Shown here: positions 40,755-45,742 of the stretch, in pieces
Layout: the number at the start of each line of letters is the position of its first letter
Position numbering within the stretch: the first letter of the stretch is position 1
NCBI GenBank assembly: GCA_964423615.1
Contig: CAYRFQ010000054.1
Location: forward strand, 1-45,742
DNA length: 45,742 bases
Origin: CAYRFQ01 sp964423615
GTDB taxonomy: Bacteria > Planctomycetota > Planctomycetia > Gemmatales > Gemmataceae
Direction of reading: 5' to 3'
Notes under the pieces: generated by a model
Told to the model about the DNA's origin: nothing
The model's database searches: none
Seen by the model: only the letters and a program-made list of their open reading frames with translations
Translations under genes and position numbers: made by a program

Positions 40755-42659
40755 TTAGAAGTACTCGTACCCTATGAAAAACGTGATCCGTCCATCCGGC
40801 AGTTTTTTGATGTTCGTAATGTGGATCGGTAGACCACTGCCACGCGACGATTTACTCGAAGGAGTCGTGTACGGGGTGTAGGCGTCGTTGGCCTTGCTCG
40901 GGAAAGGAACTGCTTGGAGAGCAAGTTTCGGGCCTCGAGTGCTTGTAATACCATGCGATTCTTGGAGCACAGGTCGCCCGTTCACAACTCGCCAGACCAG
41001 AAGTCCTCCGGCTGGCAGGTCTTTGTCGAAGCCTTTTTGGATTCGGTTTTCCAACAACAAGTATTCGCTGCCATCAGGACGAACAAGGACCTTGTAGACT
41101 TCCTGAGAAGACTTGTATACCGGGGAAAGGATCAATTTCTGTTGAACAGTCGGGTCGATCACTGTGGGGTCGATCCAACCGAGTCGTTCCTTACACCATG
41201 CCGAGAAGTGTCGTGGGCAGCCGCTGCGTCCGTGACCGATGGCCATCGTACACCAAATCCCCAGCCCTTCTCCACTTCCCTCCCGAGCGTAGAGGTCGGG
41301 CAGGCCAAGCATGTGACCGAACTCGTGCGCGATGACGCTGATCGAGTCCATCCTCGTGCCACCTTCCGGGCAGATAAAGTAACTCCAACGCTTGCGACCG
41401 ACAAAGGTCGTGGCTCGATGAGGCCAATACAACCCACCGCGTTGGGCTCGAGCCCGTCTTCCCGCGTACAAAAAGAAAAGCCCGTCAAACTCATCGAGTG
41501 CATCCTTTCCGTCCCGCTTGAGTAAATTCTCAACAGCTTCGCGGAAGAAAACCGACTTGCTCCCGGTGCCATACGCGTCCCGCTTTTTGCTCATCGGAAC
41601 ATACTCAAAGACCTTTCCAGTCACTTTCAACTTGCCGTAGGATTGTTCCTGGTAGTAATCGTTGAGGCTTCCGAAGACCTTCTGTCCCGTTGGACTTTCT
41701 TCGGTGTACTCACCCTTGCTAAACAACGCGGTTTCCCAGTCCCTCGTCGTGATCTTCTCGTTTTGCTTGACGTCCACGAATTCAACGGGGATAACCGCTA
41801 ACCGATACACACTCTTGGTCCAGTATCGTCTTTGGAAGCGGGTGTCGAAACCTCGGCCGGTCCTTCCGGCCCTCGAACCCAAAGTGATGTCCAATGTGAG
41901 TTCTTTCTTCCCGCGTCGGACAACAACTTTGATTTTATCACCGGGGCGTTTTCGAGACAGAATGCGTAGGAGATCGGAAGACCCGTTAAGCGAAGTAGTA
42001 TCAATCTTGCGGACAATGTCGCCAGATTTCATACCGGCTCGATCTGCAGGCATCTGGGGCGTCACGCTGCTGATCGGCACCCCCTTGATTTTGTCATTAG
42101 TCCGTCCGATTCGAATACCCATCACAGCCCCACTTCCACGCGAGGAACCTGTCGAAGAATAGGGCCGACTTGTCTTTCCAAGCGTCAATGAAATATCCAC
42201 CGTCTTATCTCCCCGGCGGACGACCAGCGTAAGTTTGTCTCCAGGCGACTTGCTCATGATCACGTCACGAAGTGCGGTTCTGCTTGTCGGTGCCAGTTTC
42301 TCGACCTTCAAAACCAAGTCGCCGATTTTCAACTTGGCTTCAGCAGCGGGGGATTTTTCGGCAACGTCGCTGATCACCAATTGGCCGTTCTTGTCGGTAA
42401 CGTAAAGCCCGAGATAAGGTGGTTGGATGGATTTCGTTGTCCCGCGAAAGAGTTGAATCTTCGTGGTCCTGGCCGTTTCGACAGTCTTGAACTCAGACAA
42501 ATCAGGACCACGAGTTTTTGGCTTCTCGGGTTTCTTGGATGCTATCGGTTGTTTTTGAACTTCTTTTTCTTGAGACGTAGCAGGGACTGGTGTGGCAACC
42601 AGAAAATACACTAACGCAATCCCAAATGCAGGCAGCGAACGCAACAGGTACAGATTCAT
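40755..42659 (-). CDS. Secreted M6-family metalloprotease with two N-terminal PDZ domains
   Basis: 634 residues. A signal peptide (FGIALVYFLVATPVPATS) is followed by a Lys/Pro-rich stretch. PDZ 1 is at about 80-165 (PYLGLYVTD, SPAAEAKLKIGDLVLKVE) and PDZ 2 at about 178-262 (GVPISSVTPQMPADRAGMKSGDIVRKID). An M6 (immune inhibitor A-like) domain follows from about 285. The zinc motif HEFGHMLGLPDLY has His445, Glu446 and His449; a PEGG..MDSISVIA lead-in precedes it. It should cleave proteins outside the cell, with PDZ units binding chain ends. PDZ domains before an M6 domain are an unusual order. The start ATG 42659 has GAGG 11 bases upstream. Confidence 0.9.
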   Translation of the reverse strand: MNLYLLRSLPAFGIALVYFLVATPVPATSQEKEVQKQPIASKKPEKPKTRGPDLSEFKTVETARTTKIQLFRGTTKSIQPPYLGLYVTDKNGQLVISDVAEKSPAAEAKLKIGDLVLKVEKLAPTSRTALRDVIMSKSPGDKLTLVVRRGDKTVDISLTLGKTSRPYSSTGSSRGSGAVMGIRIGRTNDKIKGVPISSVTPQMPADRAGMKSGDIVRKIDTTSLNGSSDLLRILSRKRPGDKIKVVVRRGKKELTLDITLGSRAGRTGRGFDTRFQRRYWTKSVYRLAVIPVEFVDVKQNEKITTRDWETALFSKGEYTEESPTGQKVFGSLNDYYQEQSYGKLKVTGKVFEYVPMSKKRDAYGTGSKSVFFREAVENLLKRDGKDALDEFDGLFFLYAGRRARAQRGGLYWPHRATTFVGRKRWSYFICPEGGTRMDSISVIAHEFGHMLGLPDLYAREGSGEGLGIWCTMAIGHGRSGCPRHFSAWCKERLGWIDPTVIDPTVQQKLILSPVYKSSQEVYKVLVRPDGSEYLLLENRIQKGFDKDLPAGGLLVWRVVNGRPVLQESHGITSTRGPKLALQAVPFPSKANDAYTPYTTPSSKSSRGSGLPIHITNIKKLPDGRITFFIGYEYF

Positions 42660-43093
42660 GTGCAGACAATCCTCGAAGCAATAGGACGCAACAGGCCAGC
42701 GGGGGTCTGACCAAACAATTCATCGTGCTAATTTCCCTATAACCCCAGGGACTTACGTTTGTCGCACGAAAAAATCGAAAAGTCGCAAAGATTGTCAAAA
42801 CTAACGAGCGAATGTCGCAGTCAGGAAAAGTAAGGGAAGACCGCGTTGTTGAAGAGAACATTCACACCCAAGCCCATTTCTTGGGTCCAGGACAAGCAAC
42901 AAGCCTTCCAGGAATGAACTCAGTTCACACTTGCACCGGTAGGGAAACGACGAGTCGAAGCATCAACAAGTGAAAAGAGTCTGTAATAGGCTTGGGGAGT
43001 GTTCTATCCTGTGGAACCAATGCTCTATGATCCCTGAGCACACTCCGACAAAGTTCAGCGAAGGGAGCGTGCCAAAAGGGTGCTACGTGTATA
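42660..43093. other. Intergenic region, no gene seen
   Basis: 434 bases between the protease gene and rsgA, both on the minus strand. It has only short frames without motifs. The promoter of the protease gene is expected here. Confidence 0.5.
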
Positions 43094-44233
43094 TTACTCC
43101 GCATCACCGTGGAACATCCCAAGATAACTGGTGTATCGACGGTCGGTGATGAAGCCACGAGCCACCGCCCGTTTAACAGCGCATCGTTCCTCATGTGTGT
43201 GCGTGCAATCCGGAAACCCACAGAGCGAAACAAAAGGCCGGAACTCTGGGAAGAATCCTTCGACCTCCTCGGGAATAGTATCCCAAAGTTGGAACTGACG
43301 AATCCCTGGCGTGTCGACGACCCAGCCTCCAAAGTCAAGCCGGATGAGTTCGGCTGTCGTCGTCGTGTGACGGCCCTTTTGGTTGAAGTCGCTCACTTCT
43401 CCCACGCGCAGGCCGAGTCTGGGTTGGATCACGTTGAGCAAGGAAGATTTTCCCACACCGCTTTGGCCCGAGAAGGCCGTCTGTTTGCCTTTCAGAAGTT
43501 CTCGTAAGCGATCAACGCCGGCTCCAGAGTGAGCACTCGTCAACAGAGTCGGAATCCCGAGTTGGCTGTAGAACCCTACAACATGCTGGAACTCCGTCGG
43601 GTCTACTAGGTCGACTTTGTTGAGGCATATGATTGGCTTAATTTCGCCCTTTTCAGCGCTCGCGAGGTAACGATCGATGAGGTGTGGTTTGAGGTCAGGT
43701 TCTACCAACGCAATAACGATGACGACTTGATCGACGTTAGCGACGATGACGTGTTCGCGGTTCTTCGAAGCTCTTGTCAACAGACCATGTCGACCTTCGA
43801 CACGTTCGATGACACCTTCGTCTTCGGTCGCCAACGAAAATTTAACATAATCACCAGGAGCTACAATGTTCCGTTCATCCGTGACCAAATTACGAAGCAC
43901 CCGCCGCACGGTACACTTATAGTGAGTTCCGTCTTCCGTTTCGACAACGCTCAAAAGCCCGTGAACACGAAGCACACGTCCCGCTTGACACTCCGCAATG
44001 TCAACCGATGGCATTTCAGCGGGTTCTTGACCTTCAATTTGTTCGTCTGTGTCGTCCTGAATGATTGTTCGCTTGCGAGAGAGGTCGCCTTTGGCTCGCA
44101 CACTTTCGTGGGTTTTTGGAGCTTCCTCGGAAAACCCATGTTCCTGGTAGCCGCGAGTCCAATTCTTGTCACGCGCAGGTTTAGTTCGGTTCTTGCGAAG
44201 TTCTACTCGGACTTTTTTCTTTTTCTTTGCCAT
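43094..44233 (-). CDS. rsgA: Ribosome small subunit-dependent GTPase A
   Basis: 379 residues from ATG 44233; a 36-codon upstream extension has no support. The N-terminus is very basic (AKKKKKVRVELRKNRTKPARDKNW), longer than in E. coli. An OB fold covers about 80-150. The circularly permuted GTPase shows G4 NKVD (205-208), then the P-loop GQSGVGKS (256-263), then G3 DTPG (307-310). The C-terminal zinc site is Cys338, Cys343, His345 and Cys351 (CGFPDCTHTHEERC). RsgA matures the 30S subunit and hydrolyses GTP on it in the cytosol. The gene stands alone, with a broken Rpn-like remnant just upstream. Confidence 0.96.
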   Translation of the reverse strand: MAKKKKKVRVELRKNRTKPARDKNWTRGYQEHGFSEEAPKTHESVRAKGDLSRKRTIIQDDTDEQIEGQEPAEMPSVDIAECQAGRVLRVHGLLSVVETEDGTHYKCTVRRVLRNLVTDERNIVAPGDYVKFSLATEDEGVIERVEGRHGLLTRASKNREHVIVANVDQVVIVIALVEPDLKPHLIDRYLASAEKGEIKPIICLNKVDLVDPTEFQHVVGFYSQLGIPTLLTSAHSGAGVDRLRELLKGKQTAFSGQSGVGKSSLLNVIQPRLGLRVGEVSDFNQKGRHTTTTAELIRLDFGGWVVDTPGIRQFQLWDTIPEEVEGFFPEFRPFVSLCGFPDCTHTHEERCAVKRAVARGFITDRRYTSYLGMFHGDAE

Positions 44234-44265
44234 TGTGATCCAGACTAGGCCCAGTACCCGCGGGT

Positions 44266-44556
44266 TCACTCCGGTTGCTCCCCGCACATCAAAACCCCCA
44301 TGTCCTCGAAGGATTAGGCCGTGAGGAATTTCACAATCCATTGATCGAGATCAGAAGAGGACTCGCTGTGGATGGCGTTGAGGATTTCCGCTGGAATCGC
44401 ACCACGGCTCATCTCCAAGAATTTCAAGTGAATCTCTCGTTGGATTTCTCTCCGTCCCAGTTCCAGTACCACTTTTCGACCTTCTTCGTAGCCTCTGTTT
44501 TCAAAGAACCGGAACAAGCGGCTCGTCATCATTCTCTTCATCGTCAATGCGTTCAT
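44266..44556 (-). pseudogene. Second C-terminal fragment of an Rpn/DUF4351-like protein
   Basis: An 80-codon frame (ATG 44556) reads MTSRLFRFFENRGYEEGRKVVLELGRR..., AEILNAIHSESSSDLDQWIVKFLTA. A TAA follows, and the frame continues SFEDMGVLM to TGA 44266. Its parts run parallel to the end of the neighbouring remnant (TLFKFVENIGHEKELQEGR..., AIQNTINRASLEELD, WLVKF). An A-x-SLEDM ending is usual in this family, so the stop has cut it. There is no N-terminal nuclease part. Confidence 0.65.
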
Positions 44557-44626
44557 TCCGATTCGTTTCCTTTAGTCGACAACTTCATGTCTTCGAGGGA
44601 CTTGGCCTTGGGAACTTGACAAGCCA

Positions 44627-45520
44627 TTAGTCGAGTTCTTCGAGTGATGCTCGGTTGATGGTATTTTGAATAGCCTCAGAGACCTAGCCAAACCGAACTT
44701 CCAACAGCTTAATGAGAGTTTCTCGTCGGGAAACGTGTCGCCCCTCTTGCAATTCCTTTTCGTGCCCTATGTTTTCAACAAATTTGAACAATGTGCTTGC
44801 CATTTTTTGCTCCTCGGTTTCAGGGCAATTCATGGCTTGCTTTATAAACTCTGTCCGTTCGTCCTCTTCTGTGGAATAATAGGCAATCAGACAATCGAGC
44901 AACAAATGTTTTCGGTAATCGTTCTGTGGACATTGTAGCAGACGACGCCAGGCCTCGAGCGTCAGTTCATGCCTACCCCACTGGGGCATCCTCATGAGAG
45001 TCGCTAAACTCAACCCAAGCCAGTTATCCTGGTCAATATAAATTTCCGCATCGAGTGCTGGCAACCCAACGTATCGGTACGTCACACTGATCGTCGGGTC
45101 GTCACCATGTGATCCGAGGAAGCCTTCCTCACCCACACCATTCCGCCCAACCCGCAGATAGAGAGCAATCGACAACACCGGTGATTCAGGATGATTCAAC
45201 CGTAATTGCATATGATGGTATCGGCCCATTCGAGGCGGAAAACTGGCAACCCCCTCACCCGATTCGACTTCGATACGAACGAGAGAATGGTCCACAAATT
45301 GGTTCGCTATTCCTGGACCACTAAGGGGACTTCCGGTCTTTACCTTGGCCACCAATTCAATCCGCAGGGCTTTTCCTGTCGGCGGAGATATAATCATTTC
45401 TCGAGTGAACTATTCAGTCTGAGTGAATTCGAGAAGCTCGGCTTTTTGAGGGAAGAATAACCACAAGAAATCGTCCAGAGACTCCTCCCACGGTGCTTTG
45501 AGCCGTTGATCGTGGTCCAT
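44627..45520 (-). pseudogene. Broken Rpn / DUF4351-like putative nuclease gene
   Basis: ATG 45520 follows a good AGGAG. The frame reads MDHDQRLKAPWEESLDDFLWLFFPQ, then TAG at 45410-45412, then continues IELVAKVKTGS, LVRIEVESG, SIALYLRVGRNGVGEEGF, YRYVGLPALDAEIYIDQDNWLGLSLATLMRMP, LLDCLIAYYSTEEDERTEF, and KLLEVRFG. A second TAG (44684-44686) follows, then AIQNTINRASLEELD and TAA at 44627. Pieces such as WLVKF and AKSLEDM continue in different frames beyond. In planctomycetes this layout belongs to PD-(D/E)XK Rpn-like or DUF4351 proteins, linked to recombination-promoting nucleases. The multiple stops mean it is dead or translated in parts. Confidence 0.75.
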
Positions 45521-45623
45521 TTACGTTCTCCTGGTGCATAAGTTGCCTGTACCGAATCGCGTCGCGAAGAACCAATGAGCCTCGAAACATGCGATAGCAT
45601 TCGACGGAAGCCGAGCAACAAAA

Positions 45624-45656
45624 CGACGCCCGGCAAACAGAGTCTGCCGAGCGTCG
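45624..45656 (-). terminator. Rho-independent-like terminator for a gene beyond the right edge
   Basis: An 11-bp stem with one mismatch: CGACGC and CGGCA (45624-45635) pair with TGCCG and GCGTCG (45645-45656), with a 9-base loop. On the minus strand it is followed by TTTTGTTG, so it would stop transcription entering from the right. Confidence 0.7.
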
Positions 45657-45706
45657 CCAAAAGGGGGGATTCGTTGGAGTGGGCCGAGCCTAGTGCATCT
45701 TCCAGG

Positions 45707-45742
45707 CTAAAAATAGGGGTTGTCAGTTGGTCGTTTTGTTGG
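45707..45742 (-). CDS. Possible C-terminal end of a gene beyond the right edge (partial)
   Basis: A minus-strand frame enters from the right edge and stops at TAG 45707-45709; its end reads PTKRPTDNPYF. The terminator 50 bases further on supports that a minus-strand gene ends here. Eleven residues are too few for any assignment, and another frame is possible. Confidence 0.25.
   Translation of the reverse strand, partial: PTKRPTDNPYF

Noticed and set aside
34459..45520. Stop-codon reassignment (TGA or TAG read as sense)
   Set aside because: All three stop types interrupt the damaged genes, and intact genes here use the same three as normal ends, so simple decay is the better explanation.

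Overview
The window looks like a chromosomal piece of a planctomycete, most likely a member of the Gemmataceae or a close relative. The signs are a haem-bearing planctomycete cytochrome (PSD/PSCyt) gene followed by a DUF1552 gene, a DUF1080-like gene end, a secreted SASA-type esterase, a secreted sialidase-like propeller, a Tat-exported Gfo/Idh/MocA oxidoreductase, MotA/TolQ-ExbD genes with N-terminal signal peptides, a DUF5682/VWA cluster, and a cytosolic protein of the 'DRKLRLF...HCR...GC..D' type that I associate with Gemmataceae. All assignments come from reading motifs; no database was searched.

Layout. 1-2441: end of a DUF1080-like gene, a small unknown gene and a secreted DUF6345-like protein with a His/Cys pair. 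2442-3628: non-coding, with an 11-bp phased repeat. 3629-7213: PSD-type cytochrome plus DUF1552. 7768-13777: a three-gene operon (DUF5682, CoxE-type VWA, and a SWIM-like protein that has lost its zinc ligands). 13781-17427 (minus): GT9 glycosyltransferase, a zinc-ribbon/TM/VWA protein and a sialidase. 17489-18594: a wrecked IS630 transposase. 18700-22447 (minus): a TolQ-ExbD-ExbD-unknown membrane operon. 22448-24742: mostly non-coding, with a second copy of the phased repeat and a pseudogene. 24743-28826 (plus): a YVTN-propeller dihaem cytochrome and three exported thioredoxin-fold proteins. 28827-33067: a BNR-like propeller gene, an esterase, a 103-bp MITE-like element and long non-coding stretches. 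33068-36664: a DpnII/MboI-like nuclease fold with a damaged active site, a frameshifted methyltransferase, a cupin pseudogene with three stops, and a complete IS4-family element with 9-bp target duplications. 36717-44233: the Gemmataceae-type protein, a PPC-like secreted protein, Gfo/Idh, a PDZ-PDZ-M6 protease and RsgA. 44266-45520: two tandem broken Rpn/DUF4351-like remnants. A terminator for a gene beyond the right edge closes the window.

How the genes fit together. Several sets act at or outside the cytoplasmic membrane: cytochromes, thiol-redox proteins, TolQ/ExbD energisers, and secreted esterase, sialidase and protease. This suits a polymer-degrading planctomycete. The most unusual set is the DUF5682-VWA-SWIM-like operon. 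It resembles MoxR/VWA chaperone-type systems, but no MoxR ATPase is present here and the zinc ligands of its SWIM-like partner are gone. The right half of the window carries many decayed genes (nonsense codons, frameshifts, IS and MITE insertions), so it behaves as an accessory region under decay.
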